Shown here piece after piece: positions 40,225 through 48,842 of a stretch of 53,858 bases of DNA. Under the pieces are notes generated by a model. That model saw only the letters and a program-made list of their open reading frames with translations, was not told the DNA's origin and did not search any database. The DNA is taken from IMG/VR virus record IMGVR_UViG_3300009160_001803, positions 1-53,858 of that record; one strand, written 5' to 3'. The stretch is from a virus. The position numbers were made by a program, and so were the translations under genes. Each line of letters begins with the position of its first letter. The stretch's first letter is position 1.

Positions 40225-40928
40225 ATTAAAGTATAATTATTTAAATATTCTTTTATTTGGTTTCTTGAATTAAACATCATTACATCAATTATTGACAACC
40301 AAGGAACAAATTCATTATTAAATTGTGTATATTGGATTGGGTTTGATTTGATGAAATTGAGTTCAATATTATTTTGTTTAAAGGTTTCTTTGTTATATAA
40401 TTCTACCCCACCTATAGAGTTTATATAAATATCCGCATTTTGTTCTTTACATAAGGATAAGACTTTATCTTGAGATTTCAAAGTATGGTCTGTATCTATT
40501 GTAGAAGAGATTATAATAGGTGTTTTAATTTCTAAATGATCATTCATTAAAACGATACTATCGTATATAAATTTAAATAAATTAACCTCAGAATTATTTA
40601 AACATTTTGAAATTAACTCAAATGTTTCTTGAAAATAAGGGGATTTACCATATGAAGACTTAATAATATTTAACATCTTACTTTTATCTTTCTCCCATGA
40701 CTTAGATAATTCTCGTTTTACTACATCTAAATAATCTGAGTCTTTTTTAATGGGTAAGGTAATAAGATGGTCTTTTCCATTTGATAAGATGCGGTTTCGG
40801 TTTATCCATCCTTTTTTAGTGTATTGGATATTATCATATATAACAAACATATCAACAGAATTTATTAATTGGAAATAACCAATGTATGGCATAAAATAAG
40901 GTTGCATTATTGCAATTTTTTTACTCAT
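40221..40928 (-). CDS. WbqC-family protein
   Basis: 235 residues. KIAIMQPYFMPYIGYFQLIN, VIYDNIQYTKKGWINRNRI and a later SQDKVLSLCKE...YINSIGGVELY are the WbqC signature. WbqC-type proteins are found in O-antigen and surface-glycan loci and appear to take part in the synthesis of acylated amino sugars such as Qui4N derivatives; the exact reaction is not settled. Its presence next to a DegT-like and a GNAT gene supports an amino-sugar pathway. Confidence 0.88.
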   Translation of the reverse strand: MSKKIAIMQPYFMPYIGYFQLINSVDMFVIYDNIQYTKKGWINRNRILSNGKDHLITLPIKKDSDYLDVVKRELSKSWEKDKSKMLNIIKSSYGKSPYFQETFELISKCLNNSEVNLFKFIYDSIVLMNDHLEIKTPIIISSTIDTDHTLKSQDKVLSLCKEQNADIYINSIGGVELYNKETFKQNNIELNFIKSNPIQYTQFNNEFVPWLSIIDVMMFNSRNQIKEYLNNYTLI

Positions 40929-41620
40929 ATTTTATTAAATCTTTTTTTTAATTTTGTCATATATTCTATACCTTCTCTTATTGCATTATTTTTTTCCTCT
41001 GTTGACAAACCAGACCAAGCTCCACCAACAGGATTATATGTGGTCATAAAACTATTAATATAATACATATCCCCAACAAGAAAAAGATAATTTTGCATAA
41101 TACTGTCCGGAGTGTCATCTTGTGTTATATTTTCTATATTAGAACATCTAATAACTCTAGACGACGTATGACTTAAAGATGTGAACTCTTCATCTTTATA
41201 TATTTTTGTCTCGTAATTATGTTTTATTAGTGGGTTTTCTTTCACTATTGTGTTATGGGAACTAAAAGAACAATTTTTGTTTTTTTCTAATAAATCTACT
41301 TGTAATTGTAATTTATTTTGGTCGCACCAATAGTCATCACCATCACAATAAGCAAGATAATCATTATCTAAATTTAATTTAATTGCGTTATAATAATTAT
41401 ATTTTGGTCCTAAATTTTTTTTATTTGTGTTTAGTATAATTTTGTTTGGGTATTTTTTAACATACTCATTACAAATATTAGTCGTATTGTCAGTAGAACA
41501 ATCATCTGTAATAAATATTTTATGATCATATTTAATATTTTGGTTAAGTATAGATTCAATACATCTGGTTATATATTTTTCGTGATTATATGTCACAATA
41601 ATAGATGTTACTTTTAACAT
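40925..41620 (-). CDS. Glycosyltransferase family 2
   Basis: 231 residues. VTSIIVTYNHEKYITRCIES, KIFITDDCSTDNTTNIC and DNDYLAYCDGDDYWCDQNKL (about 91-110, D-G-D-D) are clear GT2 motifs. It overlaps the WbqC gene by four bases (ATGA), so the two are coupled. Confidence 0.88.
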   Translation of the reverse strand: MLKVTSIIVTYNHEKYITRCIESILNQNIKYDHKIFITDDCSTDNTTNICNEYVKKYPNKIILNTNKKNLGPKYNYYNAIKLNLDNDYLAYCDGDDYWCDQNKLQLQVDLLEKNKNCSFSSHNTIVKENPLIKHNYETKIYKDEEFTSLSHTSSRVIRCSNIENITQDDTPDSIMQNYLFLVGDMYYINSFMTTYNPVGGAWSGLSTEEKNNAIREGIEYMTKLKKRFNKI

Positions 41621-41632
41621 ATTAACAAATAT

Positions 41633-42274
41633 TTATTTTTTATATATCTCAAATTTAGATAAATCAGGATATGGCATTTCTAAGTCCTCATTGTGTTTTG
41701 GGGTTTCTCCATGGTAAAATTGGTTCATGAGAAGCAACCCACGAGCGGCTAGTTCAGGCATCATATAAAAATTCCAACCTAACATATCAAAATTATCATC
41801 ATGGTATGAACATTCTCTTCTACCACTATATCTTGCCCTTTTAAACCAAAGATACGCATCATGATTGTCGGTTAAAATTGCCCCACCTTTTGAAAGTTTA
41901 AAATGTTTGTAGGGACCTGTAAATGAAATACACATATGAGTATTTGGTATATACATATTATGAGTAAAACTTAATGCGGAATCCCAAACATTACTACCAA
42001 CTAAATTATAGGACCCTTTTATTGTCTTACCCTCAACAGGTAAAAAATTTACTTTTAAACCTGCATGTATAATTTCACATGGTACGGATGGGTATGTCCT
42101 TGAAGGTATTGATATTGTTTCTTCTGTTATACTTTTTTTTACATTTTTTTCATAAAAAAGAGATAAGAATAACGCATTACTTTGGTTATCAACAGTGACC
42201 ACATACGGGGCTCCCGTATAGTCAGATAAAGATTTTTCAAAATCTTCGGTTATTTTATAAACACCATTTGCCAT
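41633..42274 (-). CDS. Shortened DegT/DnrJ/EryC1-type sugar aminotransferase
   Basis: 213 residues against about 370-400 in the family. The opening FEKSLSDYTGAPYVVTVDNQ, SIPSRTYPSVPCEIIHAG and SFTGPYKHFKLSKGGAILTD (with a Lys in the place of the PLP lysine) follow the family in order. The chain ends shortly after the RARYSGRR and PELAARG motifs. The C-terminal small domain is missing, yet the reading frame is clean and in an operon, so this seems a stable short form rather than a fresh decay. It could aminate a keto-sugar or act as a binding protein. Confidence 0.65.
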   Translation of the reverse strand: MANGVYKITEDFEKSLSDYTGAPYVVTVDNQSNALFLSLFYEKNVKKSITEETISIPSRTYPSVPCEIIHAGLKVNFLPVEGKTIKGSYNLVGSNVWDSALSFTHNMYIPNTHMCISFTGPYKHFKLSKGGAILTDNHDAYLWFKRARYSGRRECSYHDDNFDMLGWNFYMMPELAARGLLLMNQFYHGETPKHNEDLEMPYPDLSKFEIYKK

Positions 42275-42276
42275 TT

Positions 42277-43791
42277 TTAAACTATTATAATTTTGTCTTT
42301 TATTTTTTCAATTACATTTTCATTAATCATAGGAATAAAATTATGATTGTAATCATAAATAAAGTCTTCATCTTTTTTTGGGTCTTCGTTTCTTGTTTTA
42401 GATTCATAGTGGTAAGCAACACAATCCCCACAAATATAATTTTTATGGTTACCACATAATAATTTAATATTTAATTCCACATCTTCTAAACAAGAAATGT
42501 AATTTTCATTAAACATACCTTGTTTAATAAATGTGGTTTTTCTTACCAATAACAAACCTCCAGTACTTCCAATCACCTCTTTTAAATTATTATGATAGTT
42601 ATAATAGTTTTTAAAATTAAGATGACCTAAACCAAATGAATTATTCTTTCTATTTAATGTGATAAAAATTCCGTCATGTTGTATGGTATTATCCTCAAAA
42701 TGTAATCTACAACCAACGCTACCCGTATTTTTGTGTTCATTAAAAACGTTTAACATTCCGGATATTACATCATTTAAAATTTTAATATCGTTATTACAGA
42801 ATAGTAAAAATTCATAATCATCACTAATTTGGTTTTTAACTACATTATTATTTATTTTTGCAAAATTGTAGTAATCATATATAATTAATTTTACATTACC
42901 AATAGGTAGTATTTTATTTTTTATAATCTCTAGTTCATCATTATTTGATCCTGTGTCCGCAATAAATACATCAAAAATATTTGGGTCGCAATTATCATAA
43001 AATGATTTTACACATTCGTATAACATATTAACATTTCCTTTTGTTGGTATTATAATTGCAATTTTTTTAAACTTTTTAAATTGTTTACGTTTTATTTGTG
43101 GAGCATAGACTGACTCAGGTTTTAAATCTAAAGGTAATTTATCCCCCCACTTCTCAATAAATTTATTTTTACTCTCCCAAAATTCTTGGTTTGGTTGACC
43201 TACAGATTGGTGAGTAATTTCAAATGAGGTAGTAACACCAATTTTAACATCATCAAGGTAATTTGGAATACAAAATCCGTGATCATAAAAATGGAACTTA
43301 CCAATTGTTTCATCAAAGGTATGTTTAATTTTTGTTTTATCAAAAGAAATAAATAAACCATCAATTGTTACAACAGGAATTAAAAAAGGTAATTTAGGTG
43401 AATATCTACTTAACCATTTTTTTTGTCCGTCAGGGTGGTGATAAACTTGACCCACCATAGTCTGACTTAATTTTTCCCAATATACTCCCGACTCAGGAAA
43501 GTAACAAGATCCTGCCTTTCCTATAATTCCAAATTCAGGATTAGATACGAAATCATTAATTAATTTTTTACCCCAACCCTTTTCTAATTTAATGTCATTG
43601 TGACAACAAACTATAATATTGTGTTTAGATTCTTTAATACCTTTATTATAAAGTTCGGATAATGAATATTGGTTGTGGTTTATGTACTCCAATATTTGGA
43701 TGTTATCAATACCTGATGTTTGTAATAAATGTTGTTTAAATTTAGAATTATATTCTAAGTCTTTATGTGTTGAGTATAATATTGTTATCAT
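42277..43791 (-). CDS. Double glycosyltransferase (two GT-A domains)
   Basis: 504 residues. The first half (1-230) is GT-A-like with YSLSELYNKGIKESKHNIIV and CCHNDIKLEKGWGKKL (N-D in place of D-x-D). The second half begins KKIAIIIPTKGNVNMLYECV and has FLLFCNNDIKILN and GSTGGLLLVRKTTFIKQGMF, typical for GT2 enzymes such as rhamnosyltransferases. A duplication of this kind may add two sugars in turn. The C-terminus is Lys-rich. Confidence 0.8.
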   Translation of the reverse strand: MITILYSTHKDLEYNSKFKQHLLQTSGIDNIQILEYINHNQYSLSELYNKGIKESKHNIIVCCHNDIKLEKGWGKKLINDFVSNPEFGIIGKAGSCYFPESGVYWEKLSQTMVGQVYHHPDGQKKWLSRYSPKLPFLIPVVTIDGLFISFDKTKIKHTFDETIGKFHFYDHGFCIPNYLDDVKIGVTTSFEITHQSVGQPNQEFWESKNKFIEKWGDKLPLDLKPESVYAPQIKRKQFKKFKKIAIIIPTKGNVNMLYECVKSFYDNCDPNIFDVFIADTGSNNDELEIIKNKILPIGNVKLIIYDYYNFAKINNNVVKNQISDDYEFLLFCNNDIKILNDVISGMLNVFNEHKNTGSVGCRLHFEDNTIQHDGIFITLNRKNNSFGLGHLNFKNYYNYHNNLKEVIGSTGGLLLVRKTTFIKQGMFNENYISCLEDVELNIKLLCGNHKNYICGDCVAYHYESKTRNEDPKKDEDFIYDYNHNFIPMINENVIEKIKDKIIIV

Positions 43792-43809
43792 AGTTTTCTA
43801 AATTCATTT

Positions 43810-44412
43810 TTATATACCAGTACTCCCAAACCCGTTGTCGGATCTATCTTTATTTTCAACCTCAGAAACTTTAACAATGTCAATCCATTTACCACAAACA
43901 ACAGGACATAAAACCGCTTGAGCTATTTTCATTCCTTTTGTTACTATAAAGTCTTCTTTATTTGTGTTAAATAATATTACTTTTATTTCTCCTGTATATC
44001 CTTGATCAACAGTTCCTGGCGAATTTAAAACAAATAACCCTTGGTTTAATGCCAATCCACTTTTAGATCTAATTTGTATTTCATGATTTTCGGGAACATC
44101 AATTACAATTCCTGTTGGGATTAGTTGTCTACCCATAGATGGTATTACAAATTCATCTACAGAATATAAATCCACACCAGAATCTGTGTCATATGCAAAT
44201 TTAGGTAAAACTGCGTCCCCGTGAATTAATTTAATTTTCATTTGAACTTTAGGGACATCTTCGGTAAAAACCCTTTCCAGCTCATTAAGATCAATACCAT
44301 ACTCATTCATTAGAGCTTCTAACTCTAAGTCATCATTTACTTCGTTCTCACTAAATAAACTTTCAAGATCTTTAGTTTGTGATAATATTTTATTTAATTG
44401 ATTTTTATCCAT
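43810..44412 (-). CDS. dut: dUTP diphosphatase
   Basis: 200 residues. The enzyme hydrolyses dUTP to dUMP and diphosphate, keeping uracil out of DNA. Motifs are in order: DSGVDLYS (77-84), IRSKSGLAL (114-122), GTVDQGYTGEIKV (133-145), and the C-terminal RSDNGFGSTGI (190-200) that closes over the substrate. An extra acidic N-terminal stretch of about 50 residues is not part of the usual enzyme. The stop of the exonuclease gene overlaps its start by one base. Confidence 0.93.
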   Translation of the reverse strand: MDKNQLNKILSQTKDLESLFSENEVNDDLELEALMNEYGIDLNELERVFTEDVPKVQMKIKLIHGDAVLPKFAYDTDSGVDLYSVDEFVIPSMGRQLIPTGIVIDVPENHEIQIRSKSGLALNQGLFVLNSPGTVDQGYTGEIKVILFNTNKEDFIVTKGMKIAQAVLCPVVCGKWIDIVKVSEVENKDRSDNGFGSTGI

Positions 44413-45113
44413 TATTTTAAATCTTTTAATTGTTTTATGAATTCAACTAATACATCAACATCTTTTTCACAATACTCAGCAATTTGGGGTAATTTTTGTT
44501 CTACCCAATAAGCGTGATGTACTTTATCTCCTGTTATTTCTCCGTCTTTAGGTGTTGGTATTCCCATTGTGGAACAAACCAAATCTAAGGAACCTATTGA
44601 CGTGTAAGACCCATATTGCCAAATTTCTTTTGTGTCAATTGCTTTAACCTCCCAAGGCTTCGTATCGTAAGATGGTAATAACTTAGACGGTAAAATTCCG
44701 TTTATTATCATTCTTTTTGCCAACATAGGAATATCAAAATTCTTTAAGTTATGACCACATAGATAGAAATCTAATTTATGACATCTATCGAGAAGACTTC
44801 TCACTTGTGTTAATAAAACTTTTTCATCATCACCTGAGAATGTTTGTTTTTTTACTTCTCCGTTATCCATAACAAACGCCATAGAAACACAAACAATTTT
44901 TGCAAACTCAGGAACTAATGCTGATCGTTTTTTAAAAACTTCTTCTATTGATAATCCATTATCTTCTGGAAATCTTTTTTGAAACCAATCAAAATATTTC
45001 TCAAACTGTTCTGCAATTTCAGGACTAAATCTTTCGCAAGATTCTAAATCAGGACAACCTCCAACAGTTTCAATGTCAAGGAATAAAATTTTTGTTATAG
45101 GTACGTTAATCAT
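44412..45113 (-). CDS. 3'-5' exonuclease, DEDDy type
   Basis: 233 residues. Exo I FLDIETVGG (D13, E15), Exo II GHNLKNFDIPML (D127) and Exo III YCEKDVDVL (Y214-x3-D218) give the four acids and Tyr of DEDDy enzymes, close to the stand-alone proofreading-like exonucleases of the PolB type. Likely acts in phage DNA replication or repair. Lies in the operon between dUTPase and a methyltransferase gene. Confidence 0.9.
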   Translation of the reverse strand: MINVPITKILFLDIETVGGCPDLESCERFSPEIAEQFEKYFDWFQKRFPEDNGLSIEEVFKKRSALVPEFAKIVCVSMAFVMDNGEVKKQTFSGDDEKVLLTQVRSLLDRCHKLDFYLCGHNLKNFDIPMLAKRMIINGILPSKLLPSYDTKPWEVKAIDTKEIWQYGSYTSIGSLDLVCSTMGIPTPKDGEITGDKVHHAYWVEQKLPQIAEYCEKDVDVLVEFIKQLKDLK

Positions 45114-45115
45114 CT

Positions 45116-45757
45116 TTATACTATTTTTCTTATAATAAATTCATTACTACTTTTTAAATCTGGATTATTGGTTTTTTTTATTAAATCATAATTTAAACTA
45201 CCAATAATTTCGTATTCATTTTTATCTAAATTATTTACAATATCATTTACCGCAGGATAAACGCCAGGACTATGAACATCATCTAAGTAGTCGTCAAAAA
45301 CTATGAAACCTCCAGGTAAAACCAAATCTTTATAGTTTTCAAAGTCTTTTATGACCGCATTATATTTATGGTCACCATCAATAAATAAAATATCAACATT
45401 TTTAATTAAATCGTAAACTTTTTTAATTGTTTCTTCTGATTTAGAATCCCCCTCAATATAATCATATTCGCAATTGTCATGTTTAAAGTTGTTAACATTT
45501 TTTATTGGAATTTCTTTTTTTATTGGGTATCCTATGTCGACGCTGATTATTTTTTTAACTTTTTGGTTTTTAGACATTAAAGATGCGGATCCTCCCGCAA
45601 AAGTTCCTATTTCCATGTATGTGATATTATCTTTATCAATATTCTCACATAAATCATAAAGAATATGAAAATGATTGTGAAAAGTATGTCTTTCCATATT
45701 TTTTATAATTTCATTAACTATGTTTAACGAAATTTCAGTTATATTAATATTTGTCAT
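45116..45757 (-). CDS. SAM-dependent methyltransferase (Methyltransf_24-like)
   Basis: 213 residues. ITYMEIGTFAGGSASLMSKN, IISVDIGYP and DILFIDGDHKYNAVIKDFEN followed by LVLPGGFIVFDDY are the Rossmann motifs of the small methyltransferase group often found in sugar-modification clusters. Target probably a glycan hydroxyl, by context. Confidence 0.8.
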   Translation of the reverse strand: MTNINITEISLNIVNEIIKNMERHTFHNHFHILYDLCENIDKDNITYMEIGTFAGGSASLMSKNQKVKKIISVDIGYPIKKEIPIKNVNNFKHDNCEYDYIEGDSKSEETIKKVYDLIKNVDILFIDGDHKYNAVIKDFENYKDLVLPGGFIVFDDYLDDVHSPGVYPAVNDIVNNLDKNEYEIIGSLNYDLIKKTNNPDLKSSNEFIIRKIV

Positions 45758-45759
45758 TA

Positions 45760-46977
45760 TTATTTAATTAAAGATTTATAAAATTGATATCTTTCGCGAG
45801 TAACGTTATTAAGGTCATATTTGTCTTTTACGGTTTCATAAAGTCTTTCTCCAAGATCAACAATCATACTTGGATTGTCGACCAACTTTTTAATATTTTT
45901 TGCCCAATCACTATGGTTATTATTTTCGTTAACCAATAAAGCGTTACCATCGGTAAATTTACCTTGATGTAAAGCGTGTTTTAAATCAATCGTGTATGGA
46001 CCAACATTTGATGCAATTAAAGCTTTCTTATAAAATCCTGCCTCAATAACTTTCAATTGAGACTTCATTCTATTAAAGATATGATTTTGAATTGGTGATA
46101 ACGATATGTCAAATTTAGAATAATTTTTAGCATATGACGTTACAGGTTTTGTCCATACTCTTACATAGTTCTCGTTATTTAAAGACCCAAAATAGGTTTC
46201 ATCCGTAAATTTATTTAAAAACTCTTTGTATTTTGGTGAAACTATTTTGTAGTTATTAGTAAAAATTTCTTCGTACTTAACCCATACAGTTTCTTCAGGG
46301 TTGATTGGTCTTTGTTTCTTTTCTCCTGTTTGTTTATTTATTTCGGTAACCATACCTCTTGTGTCAAAACCACAAACATAAAATTGTAATTTATCTTGTA
46401 TTTGGGATAATTTGCTAACCGTCCCATCTAATAATTTTAAATCATGTAAGTGAGAGGATCCCCCTAACCAACCTACTCTTATTTTATCTGAAGGTAATGT
46501 TTCCTCATTGTATTGAGGATCCTGTGGGTCTATTGCGTTTGGTAACACAATAACATTTTTATTAAATTTTCTAATCTCATTAGCAAAAATTTCAGTGGTT
46601 GTTGTTACGTATGAGGCGGCTTTAAGATTTTGAACTATTTTTTCATGTATCTTATTTGCCAAGATAAGTTGTTGTATTGGATGTTCCTTTGTTGGTAACC
46701 AATAATCATCAATATCCCCAACAACAATAATTCCTTCTGATTTTAATTTATTTATTAAAGATAAAGATTTCTCATAATCTTGCCCAATACTTCTATGAAA
46801 ATGAACAATTTGGTATTTTTTAAAATAGTTGATGTCATCAACGTTTGGTTGATAATCAATATCAATATGAAATTCTTCAGGGTACATGTTTTGTAATTTA
46901 ACATGTGGATCTATAGATCTATATTTACCAACACCTGATTGATCTGAAGGTAATACTAATACGTTAATTTTTTCCAT
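45760..46977 (-). CDS. Glycosyltransferase, GT4-like (GT-B fold)
   Basis: 405 residues. INVLVLPSDQSGVGKYRSID at the N-terminus holds the Gly-rich loop. The linker region has VTTTTEIFANEIRKFNKNV and VLPNAIDPQDPQYNEE, and the second domain has IRVGWLGGSSHLHDLKLL. A motif near SQLKVIEAGFYKKALIASNV takes the place of the E-x7-E donor site. It is the first gene of the minus-strand glycan operon, with a weak host-type -7 box just before it. Confidence 0.85.
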   Translation of the reverse strand: MEKINVLVLPSDQSGVGKYRSIDPHVKLQNMYPEEFHIDIDYQPNVDDINYFKKYQIVHFHRSIGQDYEKSLSLINKLKSEGIIVVGDIDDYWLPTKEHPIQQLILANKIHEKIVQNLKAASYVTTTTEIFANEIRKFNKNVIVLPNAIDPQDPQYNEETLPSDKIRVGWLGGSSHLHDLKLLDGTVSKLSQIQDKLQFYVCGFDTRGMVTEINKQTGEKKQRPINPEETVWVKYEEIFTNNYKIVSPKYKEFLNKFTDETYFGSLNNENYVRVWTKPVTSYAKNYSKFDISLSPIQNHIFNRMKSQLKVIEAGFYKKALIASNVGPYTIDLKHALHQGKFTDGNALLVNENNNHSDWAKNIKKLVDNPSMIVDLGERLYETVKDKYDLNNVTRERYQFYKSLIK

Positions 46978-47028
46978 AACAAAAATATATCTAAATATTA
47001 TGGAAATATCAACCTAAAAGACAATAAA

Positions 47029-47056
47029 AAATCCCCACCTTAAAAGACGAGGATTT
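47029..47056 (-). terminator. Terminator (ATCCCCA family, minus strand)
   Basis: On the minus strand AAATCCTC pairs with GGGGATTT (one mismatch) and is followed by a T run. It ends the operon 49818 to 47081 before the glycan operon. Confidence 0.6.
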
Positions 47057-47080
47057 AAAAATTTTTATTATAGTTTAAAC

Positions 47081-47686
47081 TTATCTTGCAATCTTTTTAA
47101 CTTTTAAAAGTTTACCTTCAAAGATATGTTGACCAACTCTAAATTTAAAAATATCATTAGTACTTGATTCTGACTCGGTTAATAATCCATTACTTCTTAA
47201 AACATCCTCAACTGTCTCTTTCACTATGTTTTTAATGTCATTTGCGGTAAGACCTATCTGAGGTACTTTATTTTGAATTGTTGGACTTTGTTTTTTTGAT
47301 TCCCCTATGTTATCTCCTTTGGCATTAATATTCATAAGTCTTGATGCCTTTTCAACTAAGTCATCAGATAATACGGAATTGTTTAAAGGTCCTGATGGTT
47401 GTTGTATTGGGTGTTCAATCATCAATCTTTTAATTTCATCAGGTAATCTAGAATTTAAAATTTTATCTTCCGTATTATCAAATTGGTTTTGTTTTTTTTG
47501 TTTTACTGCGTCTTCAGATAAATATTCTTGAGGTATGTTGTAAGTTCCTTTTACAGGTTCGTACGTATCAACATTTATATTATTATCTAAAGATTCTGTT
47601 ACTGTGTTTCTACCCATATTATTATGTTTTTGCATAATTTGTTTTGATATCTGTAGTTTTTGTAATAACGCTTCTTCTGAATTCAT
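47081..47686 (-). CDS. Putative virion protein, helical
   Basis: 201 residues from MNSEEALLQKLQISKQIMQK. A start 45 bases earlier would overlap the upstream gene by 26 bases and add a leader unlike the rest, so the start at 47686 is preferred. Polar and helical, with LTANDIKNIVKETVEDVLRS (about 150-170) near the C-terminus and a closing beta-like FRVGQHIFEGKLLKVKKIAR. Not recognised. Last gene of a five-gene operon headed by a late-type motif. Confidence 0.55.
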   Translation of the reverse strand: MNSEEALLQKLQISKQIMQKHNNMGRNTVTESLDNNINVDTYEPVKGTYNIPQEYLSEDAVKQKKQNQFDNTEDKILNSRLPDEIKRLMIEHPIQQPSGPLNNSVLSDDLVEKASRLMNINAKGDNIGESKKQSPTIQNKVPQIGLTANDIKNIVKETVEDVLRSNGLLTESESSTNDIFKFRVGQHIFEGKLLKVKKIAR

Positions 47687-47705
47687 ATTATTTAAATTTT
47701 TTTTA

Positions 47706-48089
47706 TTAATCAAAAATTGCATTAATAACAACTCTTGACATACTTTTATCTCCGTTAGGGTTATAGTTTGGTCTAGGTTCGTTAAATTTCTCCATAGTTG
47801 GTTTTAATGCTATTATTTTATCTACTCTAAATAATCTCCAGCTTGGTAATGGTTTTTTACCTTTATACCCCCTATGTGAAGCTCCTTCCATATCCCATGC
47901 TCTTAAGACAGGGTTTCCGGATTTACTATACCCAAAACAAACAGGTTCAATAATTCTTAAACCTTTTCCTCCCGGTTCATCACCATCATAATAAACAATC
48001 ACCCTACGCTTTTTTTTGATTGCGTCGACTATTGAGGATATTGATGCTACCTCAACAATAATGTCTTTAAATGAATTGTAAAGTTTCAT
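47706..48089 (-). CDS. WYL-like domain protein, possibly packaged
   Basis: 127 residues. The start MKLYNSFKDIIVEVASIS is an amphipathic helix with I11-V12-E13|V14, near the prohead-protease pattern. From residue 22 the chain follows a WYL-like SH3 barrel: AIKKKRRVIVYYDGDEPG, LRIIEPVCFGYSKSGNPVLR and WRLFRVDKI. WYL domains bind nucleic acid or ligands in bacterial regulators and anti-phage switches. A stand-alone late-expressed phage copy with a head-targeting leader would be unusual. The stop of the gene at 48089 overlaps its start by one base. Confidence 0.6.
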   Translation of the reverse strand: MKLYNSFKDIIVEVASISSIVDAIKKKRRVIVYYDGDEPGGKGLRIIEPVCFGYSKSGNPVLRAWDMEGASHRGYKGKKPLPSWRLFRVDKIIALKPTMEKFNEPRPNYNPNGDKSMSRVVINAIFD

Positions 48090-48379
48090 TAGGTTAACGA
48101 AGCGTAAGGATATGGGTTGTCTGATTTATATTTGTTAATAACAATTTCTGATTTTCTTTCTAATTGGTCGGTTTTTGTTCCGCCATTTACAGTATCTAAG
48201 AAAACACCGGTACCTCTACCTTTATCATCACCATCACTCATTGCATCTTTATTAGTCGATGAATACTCGTTTGTGGTCTTATAATCATTTTTAGGTATTA
48301 GTTTTTTTCTTTCTTGATCTGCATATTTAGACAACAAATTATTTGGTTGACTAAAATCTAAAGGTTCTAAAGTTGGCAT
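48089..48379 (-). CDS. Small polar protein in virion operon
   Basis: 96 residues, disordered-looking, rich in Lys, Asp, Ser, Thr and Asn (KNDYKTTNEYSSTNKDAMSD), no recognised domain. Coupled to the WYL-like gene by a one-base overlap (TAATG) and one base after the gene before it. Confidence 0.55.
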   Translation of the reverse strand: MPTLEPLDFSQPNNLLSKYADQERKKLIPKNDYKTTNEYSSTNKDAMSDGDDKGRGTGVFLDTVNGGTKTDQLERKSEIVINKYKSDNPYPYASLT

Positions 48380-48380
48380 A

Positions 48381-48842
48381 TTAAATTATTTTTTTTATTA
48401 AATCGTTTATCCTAATTAGGGTTTCTTTTATTTTTAAATTGTCTGTCATATCAGACGCATCAAATTCACTTGCTAAAGGTCCCAAGTCTTTAAGAAAATC
48501 CTTATCTATTGGGTCCTCTGGCATGTAATCATTTTTAATGGTCTTTGTAAAATTATCGGTATCTCTCAAACCTTTTATTGTGTTTGTTACCCAATTTCTC
48601 ATTAAATCACCACCATTTAGTATGTACGGGGCATCTTCCTTGTTTCCATTATAATATCTAAACCAATTATCAATTCTTTCTAACTGTTGGAAAGTTGCGT
48701 TTTTAGAACTCCTTAATTCCTCATTTCTTTTATGACCCTCAACAGAAGAATCAGAATTAGGGACTTGTTGAAAACAAATTGTTAAATGATCCAACATTTC
48801 TTTTGGTACATCAATAATTTTATTATATAAATCTTTATTCAC
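48381..48842 (-). CDS. Hypothetical helical protein (GTG start)
   Basis: 153 residues. The start is GTG at 48842, overlapping the end of the preceding gene by eight bases; the first internal Met (16) would remove the well-formed MNKDLYNKIIDVPKE segment. Acidic and helical (FQQLERIDNWFRYYNGNKED, IKETLIRINDLIKKII). Not recognised; position suggests a structural or assembly role. Confidence 0.6.
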   Translation of the reverse strand: MNKDLYNKIIDVPKEMLDHLTICFQQVPNSDSSVEGHKRNEELRSSKNATFQQLERIDNWFRYYNGNKEDAPYILNGGDLMRNWVTNTIKGLRDTDNFTKTIKNDYMPEDPIDKDFLKDLGPLASEFDASDMTDNLKIKETLIRINDLIKKII

